Source: Apoderus coryli
Taxonomy: Eukaryota; Arthropoda; Insecta; Coleoptera; Attelabidae
Reading direction: 5' to 3'
DNA length: 64,000 nucleotides
NCBI GenBank assembly: GCA_911728435.2
Contig: OU452205.1
Location: 9,616,260 to 9,680,259 of the forward strand
The notes below the pieces were generated by a model. The model was not told where the DNA came from. It saw only the letters and a program-made list of their open reading frames with translations, and made no database searches. A program made the position numbers and the translations under genes. Below are positions 12,253 to 23,589 of this stretch, piece after piece; positions within the stretch are counted from its first letter, which is position 1, and each line of letters begins with the position of its first letter.

Positions 12253-12958
12253 TCAGTTTTACTTTTTTCTTGGGGTGTTCGGTTCTTATAAAAATTCCTC
12301 TTTATTCTACATAAAAATATTCATATTTATTTTCGTCACACAGAAATCAAAACAACCGACGTTTCGTTATTAATTAGTAACTTCCTCAGGTTGAAACATT
12401 TTTTTCCTTTTCTAACACAAATTCCAATACGTCAATATCAATAAAAGAACAAACAATTTTCATTATATTTACAAACACATTTAAAACATTCATATTTATT
12501 TAAAAAGATAGGAAAAATATTGCCCGATATGTTGTATTGAAAGTATTAGTAGTAGCAGCAGCACAAATTCGAATATGAAGGCATTTTTGATTGTTTTTTT
12601 TTTCCGTTTGCTTTTTATTTATATTATATATATTATATAACATTAATATTGTGTATCCCGTATGCGACACATTTAATCAGGCCAACATATTCATTATAAT
12701 AGCCTCGCAGGTCACATCACGAAACTTAAAAGTGTCATTAACATTATTAAGATTATTTATGCAGTGGGTAATCAAATCCTCACAAATCGGAATTTGATAC
12801 GGAATATAAAATATAAATAAAAAGCAAACGGGAAAAAAAAAAAAACAATCAAAAATGCCTTCATATTCGAATTTGTGCTGCTGCTACTACTAATACTTTC
12901 AATACAACATATCAGGCAATATTTTTCCTATCCACCCCAAGAAAAAAGTAAAACTGAA
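12253..12958. repeat. Large inverted repeat with Penelope-type insert
   Basis: The right arm (about 12800-12958) is continuous. Its inverse is split on the left into 12253-12277 (cagttttacttttttcttgg...) and 12507-12630 (gataggaaaaatattgcc...). The 229 bp between the left pieces (12278-12506) has no counterpart and contains a hammerhead-like motif, so it looks like a later insertion into one arm. The arms are nearly identical over about 120 bp, including gcagcagcacaaattcgaat and its inverse. There is no coding capacity. Confidence 0.7.
12356..12390 (-). ncRNA. Hammerhead-ribozyme-like core (Penelope type)
   Basis: On the minus strand the sequence reads CCTGAGGA, A, GTTA-loop-TAAC, GAAAC, GTCGG. 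CUGANGA, a short stem II and GAAA in this order are the conserved hammerhead core, and ...GAAACGTCGG is a familiar ending of the motif carried by Penelope-like elements. Stem II pairs 4 bp. The cleavage triplet and stem I/III pairing were not verified, and one extra A sits after CUGAGGA. Activity is unknown. Confidence 0.5.
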
Positions 12959-13327
12959 AAAAATTAGAATAGCGGTTCAAGAATAATACAAAAATAAATA
13001 TGTATATTATTTTGTTACAAAACACCCACCTTATAAAAATCTACAACATGCCCGAACAATCATTATTAGAAAATTTACAAATGTATTAAACAGAGTAAGG
13101 AATGGATACAATATATTATGTCATACTGTGTGAAAACGAATAAAAGTAAAACGGAAACGCACAAATATAGGGTCTGTCATTACAAAAACAAGAAGTTTAA
13201 ATCTCTACAAAAGATATGTTTCTTTTTTTTTCCTTTTCTTGGGATGAGGTTCACAAATTTAAAAAAAGAATATTTTTTTTTAAACTATTTTTTTAATGGT
13301 TTCATGTCAATTTTTTTTTCCCCCCCC

Positions 13328-13362
13328 ACGTTTCGACTAGACTCGGCTAGTCTTTTTCAAGA
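13328..13362 (-). ncRNA. Degenerate hammerhead-like core
   Basis: The minus strand reads CTTGAAAAA, GACTAG-CCGAGT-CTAGTC, GAAACGTGG. Stem II is a perfect 6 bp and GAAAC is intact. The CUGANGA box is altered (CTTGAAA), so cleavage is unlikely. It is the same kind of motif as at 12356 and 54967. The neighbouring 13200-13500 is dominated by poly-T and poly-A runs. Confidence 0.4.
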
Positions 13363-13479
13363 AATTATTTTTTTTCCAATTCCCAAACATTTCTTTTTCC
13401 ATTTTTTTATTATTACATTTTTGTTTTTAAGTACGTATACACGACCTTGTTCTAAAATCTGACAATGAAAAAAAAAAAA

Positions 13480-14072
13480 AAGAAATTGAAGATCAAGGTT
13501 CAAGAATAATAAATAAGAAAAAAAAACAAAAGATATGTGTACGCGACTGGACTTCTGTTTGTCGTATACGCATTAAAAGATTCATTTTTAATATTTTAAA
13601 GCAATTTTGTCACAGAAAAAAGTTAGCTATTTAATATAGAAGATTTTGATAATATTTAAAAATCATATCATATCTCAAGAAATATAATTTACAAAAAATC
13701 TGTAAAAAAATATTACTGATTATTATTGATAAGTGTTGTTTTACCTATGTCCTTTTCGAAAGTTCTTTATTATTCATTTTCTAACATGCAAAATTATCAC
13801 TCTTTATATATTTATTATTTATTGAAAATTTGTTGTATCACAACAATATTAGTTCACCAGAAAACAACCGGTATATCAACAGAGTCGGTATTCTGCTCAT
13901 AATTGTCTGTTCTTCTATGTCGACTAAACTAATGTTGCTTTATCCTGAATTTGTATGAGATGAAAGTATCTTTTGTAAATTTGTACACTTATAAAACTAA
14001 TTAACGCTCAGTTTAACATGCAGGAGGCTTTATATTAGTTTTAATGAAAATCCCAGTTGTGCACAAAATATA
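13480..14072. other. AT-rich stretch before the piggyBac element
   Basis: Poly-A runs and short random frames only. No gene, repeat arm or conserved motif was recognised. Confidence 0.5.
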
Positions 14073-14076
14073 TTAA

Positions 14077-16728
14077 CCCAATAATGCCCGAGTAACTTTT
14101 TTTTCCCAATGTTGGTGAAATTTTAGTTGTTAATTACTTTTTTGCTCTACATCATGATTCTATGGGTTTCTAATTTTTGTTTTAATGTTTTCTCTGATTT
14201 TTTTAACGTATGATATTTCATACGCTGGGTAATAATGTGCTTAAGCTAATTTTAAAAGTTATTTATTTGAAAAATCTATACAGTTATCATTAAGGAGAAG
14301 TATGATAAGATCTGAAACAAATATTAGGATGTAACCCGACTTGACACTTGGAACATGAAAATTTTGCGCATTTTCCGCAGTAGGCACACCTCCTTTGTGT
14401 TGCTTGGCTTTCTACAAGGTGATCTAGGCGATCATATCTAACTTCCAAAAGAACGTTTCTAGAACATTTTGGCTTAGGTCCGACTAGGTAGGGAGGTGCT
14501 GTGAGAATTGCCAATACAATAGAACGAATAAATTCTAGCAGTCCCATTTTGGGAAACACAATTTTATAAAGATTCCACAGGTTAACTACCCCACCATTCA
14601 AACCAAATCTTATGAACGGCCAGTACCACTTTTTTGACCTGATTCTTGTTCTGTACAATCCACGCATCTTGTCAAAAAGGTCAACACCTCCCATGCCTTG
14701 GTTATACATGTCAATAAGTGTGGGTTGTTCAACTGTTACTACAGATTTGTCTTTTTTTGACCATCTCCTACAAGTGCCTTTTGTCAAACAGGCTTCTCTG
14801 TCTTCAACATTGGTAGCTACAGTCACTTGGCTGTTATCGTGCCAACGCATGACAGTAATTTTATCACTTGCCTCGTGAATTGCATACGATGATCCTCTAG
14901 CAGATTTTTTCAAATCCTGTAGGGGTGCCTTCTCAACTCTGTCAGCTCTGATAGTTCCAATACAATTGATATTGTTAGATTTTAGCGTACGTAAGAGAGG
15001 CAGGGAGTTAAAAAAGTTATCAATATATACTGTACTTCCTCCTGGTAAATAGCCAACACACAATTTCTCTGTAACACTGGAACCCAAAGATTTGCCTTCC
15101 ATCTTATCTCCAGCGCCACAATAAGGAGTAAATTTTAGCAAATACCCTTCGCTTGTTGTTAAGCACCAAAATTTAAAGCCGTAGCGGATCGGTTTACCCT
15201 TTATGAATTGCTTCATGTGGTGGCGACCGTAGTAGGGTTCCATAGCTTCATCTAAAGAAAAAGATGACCCAAGAGGCTGAAAAAGCTTTTGTGAAACATT
15301 ATTTATTTGGTCTATAAACGGCTGAATTTTGTAGACTTTGTTTTCCTTATCGATTTTTGAATTGTCGTTAAAATGCAAGTAACGGTGAATAGACTCAAAT
15401 CGGTTCCTTGAAATACTGTTGCTTACCAGAGGATTGAAAGTATCCGCTTTTGTTTCCCACATCATACGCCGATTTGGTACTTTTACATAACCTGACAACA
15501 AAAGTATTGCAAAATATTTATAGATTTCTTGCGTGGACACCACAAAATCGTGGTTTCCCTTAGATGCTGCGTATTTTTGTGTTTCAATACAAATATACGA
15601 GATAAACGCTTCATCATACATCATTTTGAACAAGTCTATAGGCTTCAAATTTTCGTCTCTTATTCGTTTTACTATATCTGGTTCCGAAAATTTGGGTATT
15701 TTTTTCTTTTCTTTTATTTGTTCCAAATTTATACTGTGCCATTTTGCCTTTTTTTTCGCGGAAAACTTTATTTTGAATCGCTTCGCTAACGGGATTTCAT
15801 CATCTGAGGAAAATATATCATCGCTTTTGTATACTATTTTTGAGGCTGATTCACCCTCTATGTTATCTTCAGCTCGATCTTCAGAAGTATCAGGTAAATC
15901 TTTGTCCTCTTCAGTTTCGCAGTTTGCTTTAGAGTCCTGAATATTGTATTTTTGCCTATCCTGTGTAACACATATTACATCCATTGGTTGTTTCAAAACT
16001 CCTTTTCCGACATCTCGTAAACTGAAGGCTCCTTCGTCGTCACTTGGTGCGTCGTCAATATCACTATCCAAACCATCCTCAGGAGGATAAAGTACTAACT
16101 GAATTTCATTCGCGTTTTTTACGTCTTCGTAACATTCGTCATCTGAAGACAGGGATTCTAAGTAATTGAGCAATTCTTCGGCATCCATTAGATTGTCCAA
16201 ATCATACTTTTTCCTGCGAAGCGAGAAATTTAGAATATTAGTATTTGTATAATTATATAATATAAAAATACGAACTACGCATTGCCACTTTTAGGTTTAA
16301 ATTTGTTACTGTTTTTATTACACGGTAGTTCCCAACGTATGATATTTCATACCGCATATTTTTTCAGCTGTTACAAAAAAAGGTTGCAAAAGCGAGTACC
16401 TACTTGTTTTTATAATTATAGGTAATATCTTAAACAACAGTATTTCGCCTACAAATACTTTTTTTTTAGTACTACGTTACAAAAAATACGTTTGAACTTA
16501 CCTGTAACTCATTTTGCATCAAATTGAAGAATGCACTTTTAAATAAACCAAACTCTTAAACACTGAATTGCCAATTAACTTTAAATTTGTTTTTAGATAG
16601 TTTAAATGACCTTTTAACTATAATATATAAACACTCGGACACTGTTTATTTGCAACTGGAGAGAGTATTCTAACCTAACAAAACGACGTCACCTTTGTAT
16701 GATAAATCATACGCTGGGCGTTATTGGG
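14077..16728 (-). mobile_element. Complete piggyBac-type transposon
   Basis: TTAA at 14073-14076 and at 16729-16732 flank terminal repeats cccaataatgccc (left) and gggcgttattggg (right, its inverse with one mismatch). TTAA target duplication with ends starting CCC is the hallmark of piggyBac. The element is 2,652 bp and holds one long transposase frame on the minus strand. Palindromic blocks of the type acgtatgatatttcatacg occur inside both ends (14206-14229, 16335-16352, 16697-16713) and are likely transposase-binding or structural repeats. Nothing in the element is visibly broken. Confidence 0.92.
14290..16188 (-). CDS. piggyBac-family transposase, apparently intact
   Basis: The transposase cuts and rejoins DNA at TTAA sites. 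The frame is uninterrupted for 632 codons from the first ATG (16188-16186). It stays open upstream to at least a TTG at 16200, giving 636 residues in that numbering, and a 5' exon or upstream start is possible. Residues 1-140 are acidic, as is usual for the N-terminus. The DDE/DDD_Tnp_1_7 core follows, with the three family aspartates in SLDEAMEPYYG (D317), VYIDNFFNSLP (D394) and GGVDLFDKMRG (D507). A Cys/His-rich C-terminal domain follows: C605-x2-C608, C611, C616-x2-C619, H624, C628, H633. All expected key residues are present and the length is normal for the family, so this copy could be functional. It lies antisense to the neuroligin gene inside its intron. Confidence 0.92.
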   Translation of the reverse strand: MDAEELLNYLESLSSDDECYEDVKNANEIQLVLYPPEDGLDSDIDDAPSDDEGAFSLRDVGKGVLKQPMDVICVTQDRQKYNIQDSKANCETEEDKDLPDTSEDRAEDNIEGESASKIVYKSDDIFSSDDEIPLAKRFKIKFSAKKKAKWHSINLEQIKEKKKIPKFSEPDIVKRIRDENLKPIDLFKMMYDEAFISYICIETQKYAASKGNHDFVVSTQEIYKYFAILLLSGYVKVPNRRMMWETKADTFNPLVSNSISRNRFESIHRYLHFNDNSKIDKENKVYKIQPFIDQINNVSQKLFQPLGSSFSLDEAMEPYYGRHHMKQFIKGKPIRYGFKFWCLTTSEGYLLKFTPYCGAGDKMEGKSLGSSVTEKLCVGYLPGGSTVYIDNFFNSLPLLRTLKSNNINCIGTIRADRVEKAPLQDLKKSARGSSYAIHEASDKITVMRWHDNSQVTVATNVEDREACLTKGTCRRWSKKDKSVVTVEQPTLIDMYNQGMGGVDLFDKMRGLYRTRIRSKKWYWPFIRFGLNGGVVNLWNLYKIVFPKMGLLEFIRSIVLAILTAPPYLVGPKPKCSRNVLLEVRYDRLDHLVESQATQRRCAYCGKCAKFSCSKCQVGLHPNICFRSYHTSP

Positions 16729-16732
16729 TTAA

Positions 16733-18640
16733 TACTACTAAACAGTATTAAGTTCCAAAATTGCGTAGTCGCAAAATAGTAAGTCCATATAAGAATCCAA
16801 CAATTATATTAAAATTATTTAAAAATAAATGTGCAGAACGTGGGTTATTATCAGTTTTAGTTCGCTTCCAAAATCCAAACTGGAGAGATAATAACCCATG
16901 CTCTCCTCTTTGTAGCAGTAGTTGGTTTGCAAGATACCGTCGTTCAAAATCTTGAAATTGCTCTCCTGTAAAATTAAAAAAATGTAGATACTATTTGGCT
17001 CTGAGGTCGAGATATACAGGGTGACAGAATTACTTATCATTATCATATGAAAGAGTAGTCAGCTTTATAAGTAGTTTGTCGAAGCATTTTTTGCGAAGAA
17101 TGCTTGCAGATCTATCAACTTAGAAGGCAGTTATTCCACTTGTTTGTTGGTAATGTTAAAATTGCGTTTTGACTGCTTTTTCTGGAATTTAAACCTTTGT
17201 CCTCATACAACTTATTTTAATGGACACCCTGTATTTAGTATTTGGTTTTTTTTCTATTTGGCGTAACAAATGATGAGTGGGTATATTTATCAGCCCAGAC
17301 TGGCTTAAAAAGAACAAACGGATAGGTGTGAGTTTTTTCATTCAATTTATGTCTATATTTTTATAAAAATTAAAATATTGAAAATACTGTGAGGTTTAGG
17401 TGAGATATACTTTAATGAAAGTTAGGTTTATTTTGAACGGGGAATCTAAATATATATTCATATACAGGGCATTCCATTTAAAAAAACACAAGTATGGTTC
17501 ATTTCTTATATTTGTGACACCCTGTATAGATTAAAAATATTTTTATTTTTATAAATATTTATCGAACCCATGAATAAAACTTGTAGGAAATTAAATAGTT
17601 CAGCCACACTATTCCGTGTCGTATGGCGCGAATAACCCTGTATATTTTAAATAATTGAACAAAGTGATCGGAGACATGTAAGTGTTTAGTAGCAACTTTT
17701 AGGTAAACTGATATTGAGCATATTACAAACGTATTATTACTATAATATTTCCTTTTTTTAAATTATGCTTAACTATTATACAATTAACATCAAAACTTGT
17801 TCTAACTTTAATTCAAGATAGTGCCTAACGTCTAACAACTCCAAATTCAATGGGTTTTATTTTTATTTAGAGCTTAAATAAATATAAGAATCAACGACTA
17901 TTTTTGAGGGGATTTGTATTGTCTTGGTTGAAGCAATGCTCTAGAATTACTGTTTTGTGAGCCATATACAAGCTACATAATACTCCAAAACCAAAAATAT
18001 ATAATGAAAAACAATAAAAAAACTGCTCTGTTAAGATCAAAAAGTTACTTCGAAATATATTCACATATATCGAAACATCTATCGAATGTCTAAGATTAAA
18101 GAAAAGCGTACGTTCTAAAATATATAGATATTTCGGTTTAACGTGGCCGTTTCGATATGATAACCAAAAAACCCTTTATTTTTTTATCGTCTATAAAAAA
18201 GGGTCTCTAAAATATAAGGAAAATGTACGGTAACAGACTTTCCAATAATATATTCCTCACTAAAAATGACGGACTTTTTGGATAGGAATATTGAGCAAAG
18301 CATATAAATGGAAGTTTATATTGGCTTATAGCAGCTGAATGTTACAACTTATTCAAATACGGACTATTATTATAATGTATTGAGAATCACATTTTAGTTG
18401 TATTTCAATAAAACATATTATGTTTGTACTTTTTTTATAAAATACAAATGTAGTTCCTGCTTATGAAGAAAAACAAATATTTATTACTATGATTCAATTT
18501 TAAAATGACAATTGAAGAGCTTGGTACCAGAAGGAGACATGCTACCAAACACAGGTTTAGAGAAAACGTTAATTTTCACTTATTTTCAAATCGTGAAATC
18601 AAAGTTTTACATTTTCGATGGTGTGATTAATGGGTTTTAG
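16733..18640. other. Intron sequence with mariner-type ends, otherwise empty
   Basis: No coding sequence was recognised. Ends of the type TA-CAGGG occur at 17017 and 17465, with inverse partners accctg-TA at 17231 and 17524, giving possible tiny MITEs of 215 and 60 bp. Apart from CAGGG(T/C) and a few bases the paired ends differ. A short inverted repeat (gggttattatc / gataataaccc) lies near 16844-16903. Confidence 0.45.
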
Positions 18641-18654
18641 ACAATGGTAAGAAA

Positions 18655-20470
18655 AACCAATTTGCTTCATGCCGACGTTTCGGTAATATACAAGATATTA
18701 TTATATTATACAATGCAACTTAACAAAAAATAAATCAAACAAAATCAGACAGAAATGTAATCCAAACAATTACACAACGGTTTTTCTGTGTCGAAAATGT
18801 TAAAATGGAATGATGCTCTGACCACAGAACACATAAATACAAGTATTTTTAAATTTTTTAATTATTGTTCTTCCTTTGCCATAAATGTATTGTTCACAGC
18901 AAAATTTTTTAACAACCAATGAAGGTGAAATAAAATTTGAATATTTCTTTAAATTTGTTTAATATTTTATCAGTACCATAGGTGCAAAATGTAAAAGAGA
19001 AAAAATCTATATAAGAAAAACTACCTTACTTACTAGTTTTGGTTAATAAACGAGACAACACAGAGGCGGACCTTACTTATTTTTTATTTTTAGTGGGGAT
19101 CTTGTTAATTAAATTAAAATAAGCAGAATTTACATTTTCAATATCAGATCTCACATTGACAGCATTAGGTGCTCTCTTAGTGGAGATCATTTCATCCAAA
19201 AAGCGTTTCTTTAAAATTGTCTGAGTTCCTATGATTTTGGTATCTTCGAAGTTGAATCTGTGGAGTTTTTCCAAAGTATGTTGAGCTAATGCTGTGGGGT
19301 TTGCTTTCCTTTTGATCGGATTAAGTACGTTAATGGAGTCTCTTTTATATTCTGTTATGCGAGTTTTTAAATACCTATTTGTCTGACCTAATACTTTGTT
19401 GCAATCCTGACAAGGAATTTCATATACAACACCTGATTTAAATTCCTTAGGTGTTTCTGATTTCAACCTGGAGAAAAACTTTTTATTTGTGTTTTCGCAT
19501 TTGAGACAAATTTGTATCTCGTTTCGACGCAGAGCATGACCATGCTTTTCAGAGAGACCTTTAACGTATGGGAGTTTGCAAAACTTAATGCTATTATTAG
19601 TGTTTGGAGCGGATTCTCGTGGGACGTGTTCTCTTGATTGATAAAGAATTCGTTTAATTATACTTGGCGGGTAATTGTTTTTAAGTAGGTAACTCTCAAC
19701 TTTCTGTAAATTTTGAGTCCAAAATTGCTCATCAGACAGGTTTCGTGCTCTATATTTTAAGTTATTTATATGTTAATTTTCTGAGAAAAGGAGTGGGATG
19801 AGTAAAAATTTAAAAACCTTTCTGAGAAACCAACCAGTCTCTGGTACCAATATGTAATTAGTCTATCATCACATTTTATTACTAAAGTATCTAAAAAAGG
19901 TAACTTCCCGTCAGTCTCAATTTCAGTTGTAAACTGAGTACCACCATTAAAAATGCCCAAAATTCTACCTGTCTGATCTTGCGGAACTGCAGTAATAATG
20001 TCGTCAACGTATCTCTTAAAGAATGGTACTTGAAATAAAAGTTTATTTAATTATATTGTTTGTAGTTCATACATTATTATATCTGCGCAAATTGGAGACA
20101 AGCAATTTCCCATACCTAACCCGTAAACTTGAGAATAAAATTGATCTTCGTATTGAAAATAACTGTTAGAGACACAAAACTCAAAAAGATTCAAAAACCA
20201 ATCCAGCGTCAATTCAGTGTGTTCTTGAATATATTGCCATTTGTCTCGAATAGCAGTGATCACCATATCAACTGCGATATTAGTAAACAATGACTTGACG
20301 TCAAGCGATACTAAAACATATTCTTGTGGCAATTTGACCTTTCTAAGCTCATTAACAAATTCAAAAGAATTGCGCACATATTTATCATCTTTAACATCTT
20401 TTACATTTTCATCGGAAATAAGGTCAATATTTGTTTGGAAATATGTAAATAAACACATAACAGAAGTAAC
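18655..20470 (-). mobile_element. Penelope-like retroelement, 5'-truncated
   Basis: The minus-strand coding region (RT then GIY-YIG) is followed at its 3' side, about 18671-18690, by gaaacgtcgg, the tail of the hammerhead motif found in Penelope-like elements. A degraded 3-bp stem II precedes it and the CUGANGA box is no longer recognisable. The coding part begins in the RT, so the 5' portion is missing. No target duplication was identified, so the boundaries are approximate. Confidence 0.8.
19077..20470 (-). pseudogene. Penelope-like reverse transcriptase with GIY-YIG endonuclease
   Basis: The 5' piece (about 20470-20051) has LVSLDVKSLFTNIAVDMVI, then FCVSNSYFQYEDQFYSQ and GLGMGNCLSPICADI, the Penelope RT motifs. 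The next piece has FFKRYVDDIITAV (catalytic Y-V-D-D), TDGKLPFLDTLV and FLNFYSSHSFSQKIN. A longer stretch then leads into the GIY-YIG nuclease: GVVYEIPCQDCNK, GQTNRYLKTRITEYKRD, then ALAQHTLEKLHRF. The canonical Y-I-G-Q-T reads V-L-G-Q-T here. The product would copy RNA at a nicked target and nick DNA in the nucleus. A few stops and frame changes (for example after MYELQTI near 20053 and at 19777) mean no full protein is made. Only the RT N-terminus is clearly missing. Confidence 0.88.
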
Positions 20471-20559
20471 GCATATGTTTATTTAAGGGTTTTCGAGATA
20501 TTCAACATTTTTTGAAAAACTTGTGGCTTATCCCCTTTTACATAAAAAATATTAATATT

Positions 20560-21260
20560 CTAAATAAATGATCAAAGTTCATTTGCCATTATTTCAATTA
20601 TCCAGATGTTCAATATCTTCCAGTGCTTTATCATTAATATCGGGTAGAATCTGTTGATACGCACAAAATCTTTTCATAAAATTTTAGGAAAGCCTGCGGA
20701 ATAACCTGTAACAGCTGGGAAATATTTGAAATTTTCTCACCCAGGTTTCAAGAGGCATTAAAGATGTCATTTTCCTTGCCTCCAAAAGCTGTCTAGACTG
20801 TTTTGTGCAATCGCAAGGTGCACCCATTTTTTTCGGCTCTATTTCCTTAACTGTGACCTAGATTCTTTTAGTCTTGCGATTAATTTTTGTATGTTGTTCG
20901 ATATTTTTGGGCGTCCATCTAGACGGCGCCGGCGTTCCCTTTTCGAGAGTGGGCAAGGCAGCTCGGGAAGTCTGGAGAGTAGTAGGGTCCTCATTTTCCT
21001 AAGTAAAGATAAGGTTTATTAAATGCGGATAAGCCATAGAATGATGCTAATATTTTAGCTTCAAAACTATAACATAAGAGACAAGCTCCATATTTTACAA
21101 ACTTTCCGTTCTCGAGTTTCTCTTCCGAATCACTGCTGCTTCCGGATACTGTATAGTCTTTATCATTTTAATTTAAAAATTGATCTTGATCACTGTCTTC
21201 ACGATCAAACTCAGAAAACTCTATTTTCCGTTTACGCGCACGAGAATGTTTCGCCGCCAT
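20560..21260 (-). pseudogene. Unidentified two-exon transposon-like ORF, broken
   Basis: From an ATG at 21260 the minus strand reads MAAKHSRARKRKIEF, an acidic tail (FDREDSDQDQFLN), a stop, then NDKDYTVSGSSSDSEEKLEN. A plausible acceptor (tttacttag) near 21003 leads to ENEDPTTLQTSRAALPT, PAPSRWTPKNIEQ, another stop, then MGAPCDCTKQSRQLLEARK and a frame running to about 20600 with a further stop. An acidic, Ser-rich N-terminus followed by a C-x-C...LLEARK region resembles the N-terminal half of the multi-copy transposon proteins whose C-terminal half is like the ORF at 62631-63800. I could not recall a decisive motif. Function unknown. Confidence 0.35.
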
Positions 21261-21348
21261 GTTGATTACTACTGTGGCTGGTCTTCTTTTGATGCAATTT
21301 AAAGTAATTATGTCATAACCGGATTTCCTACACCGGCTCCATCTATGA

Positions 21349-21562
21349 GACCTTGGGACTAGAAGGGGACAAGCCACAAATTTGTCAAACATGAGTTAAA
21401 GTTAAAAACTAAAACTGTATGACCACTGTAATATCCCAAAAGGCAAACTTCATCGATTACAAGTTTGCCTTTTGGGATCTTACAGTGGTCATACAGTTTT
21501 AGTTTTTAACTTTAACTCATGTTTGACCAATTTGTGGCTTGTCCCCTTCTAGTCCCAAGGTC
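21349..21562. repeat. Near-perfect 102-bp palindrome with 10-nt loop
   Basis: The arms 21349-21450 and 21461-21562 are exactly the same length and differ at about two positions. The loop is catcgattac. The left arm is continuous with the ORF 5' flank at 21260, while the right arm looks like an inverted copy of it. A related short phrase (acttgtggcttatcccc) occurs near 20520. Equal arms and a very short loop point to a fold-back copying event or an artefact. It is not an obvious MITE. Confidence 0.85.
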
Positions 21563-23589
21563 TTCAATTTCTAGATAATAGCGTACTTTAATCAGCACAT
21601 CATATGATTCTCAATTTGTTTTTAATAAATACAAATATGAAAATACCTGTATTAACCTTTCTTCCCATATACCTACATATTGTTCCTTATTTATAAAGAA
21701 ATCTTATCAAAATTTGGTTTGTTACTTACACATAATCTTCCGCATTCATACATCATTTTTGTTTACCCTATTAATCAAAATCAAATTAATAATTTTTTTT
21801 TAACTTTTAAATCCCTGAAAAAAATTTCCGATACACTAATGACGTTCAAACACCAAACGAATATTCATTTAAAGAAAAAAAGTAAAAAAAAATACAAAAC
21901 AAAAATTGCATGTATACCGTGACTCGAAACCAGGCCTCCAAACTCCACCTATCCTTAACTCCGAGGTAAAAAAAACATACAATTTCTCTAAAACAAAAAA
22001 AGATAGGGGCCGCAGAAAAATTAATGCAAAATATGCACCTCTTTAAGATCTATCAAATTAATTTTATGAATAATTAATTAATCTTCAGAAATATATCTTT
22101 AACTTTACAACAACAACAAAAAATCGGATACGATGACGACGAAAGCAATAGGTACCGACTATTTGGAAACTTGATTTTACTAAGAAGAAACAAAACCACT
22201 TAATACTTTAACGTATTTTTGACATATATTTAATACAGACACATACATTTACGAACACAAAACTCACACTCCACTGTCCAAAAAACATAATATTCCACTC
22301 GTTTTTTTCATAAATGCGATCCCAATCAGTTAAATCCATGGCACAGTAAAATGATTTATCTCTGTATAAGAACAAGTTTATTACACGAACATTTTTTGAT
22401 AATGAATCGGCAGCTCTATCGATCATATACCTCTACATTTATATAAAACCTATAACATAGAGAGATATATAGAAGGATTAAAAACAAACTTTATTGGCAT
22501 ATTTCAGGATTTTATAGGTAATTATAAAATACTTTTCTGCGGGCAATATTTTACCGAGATGTAGATGAAGTATTTTAATTAATGTTCTTCTTTAAAGCTC
22601 TTTGAGGTTAAGTTACCTAGTTGCAAATATTTCCAACTATATTACTTATTACTTGAAAACTTGTTATACCTACTAGCTATTATAAAGGAGGCCGTAATAA
22701 CTAAATAATGTATAAATATAGCAGATTACTGGTTTGAGCATTTTATGCCACTTATCTGTACTTCATGACGTTGTTGATATTTTGGAATATTTCAAAAATC
22801 TTATGTTCTTACTTCCCGCGCTGGCTACTATGCATTCATCATGTTCAGAGGTTACAGTCATTCGCACCTCGTGGTCGTTTGTACTGGGTCGGCAGTAAAG
22901 TGAAGGTACAAATGTTAGTACCTACTTACAAGCGGCCAATACACTAAGTTGTAGTACTCGAGGCAATATTTCAACCTTAAAAAGAAACTGAGATCGAATC
23001 GAATATATCGATACATTTCTTGCATCTCTATTAGTCACAGAAAGTTGACATTTTGAGCATTCTCGTCAAAATAAATGTATAAGTTAGGTCTTTAGTTCCG
23101 TTCACAATAACATTCGTCATTGTTTGGCTGCGTGGCATATATCAAAATGGATCAAATTTTCCACGCTATATCATAACCGTAAATTCATATCATGCCAGTG
23201 TACAATAATTAATAAAATATCTGCTAAAAAGAATTTAAAAAAAGTGTCAAAGCAATTAATATTTAATTAATGAAGTATAGGTACGTATTGTGGAGTCGAC
23301 GATTCATAACTAATCTGTTTATTATGTCGCGATTTTTAATAATAATAATAATAAAGACTTTACTGCATAAAAGTATACAATAGGCGAAGTTGCGGCTTAA
23401 CCTCACACAGATAACGACATACACAAATTAGCAATACAATACAAACCTTTAGTCGATTCGTGTTTTAGGGCAACCCTAAATAACCCTCTCAAATGATGAT
23501 ATCAAGTTGGACTTTATAGGTATATTTTTTTCTCCAAACCCGAAATAGCAAGCAGTTCCAACAGTATGATTTATTTTTACTCAAACCCA
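21563..23589. other. Intron sequence without recognisable features
   Basis: AT-rich, with simple repeats such as (aat)n at 23338-23351. Several short frames on both strands lack conserved motifs. A segment at 22790-22950 is locally GC-richer but gives no recognisable peptide. Confidence 0.5.

Noticed and set aside
14612..15940. Long + strand frames across the piggyBac transposase
   Set aside because: Shadows of the minus-strand coding sequence with no motif.
16188..16200. TTG as piggyBac start
   Set aside because: ATG at 16188 is a normal start four codons later. The open frame upstream could mean an earlier exon, but nothing shows a TTG start.
17017..17524. Small MITEs between TA-CAGGG ends
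   Set aside because: Paired ends agree over only about 7 bp, so pairing may be accidental; kept only as a note.
23338..23352. (aat)n microsatellite as CRISPR or array
   Set aside because: A short simple repeat only. No spacer-repeat structure exists anywhere in the window.
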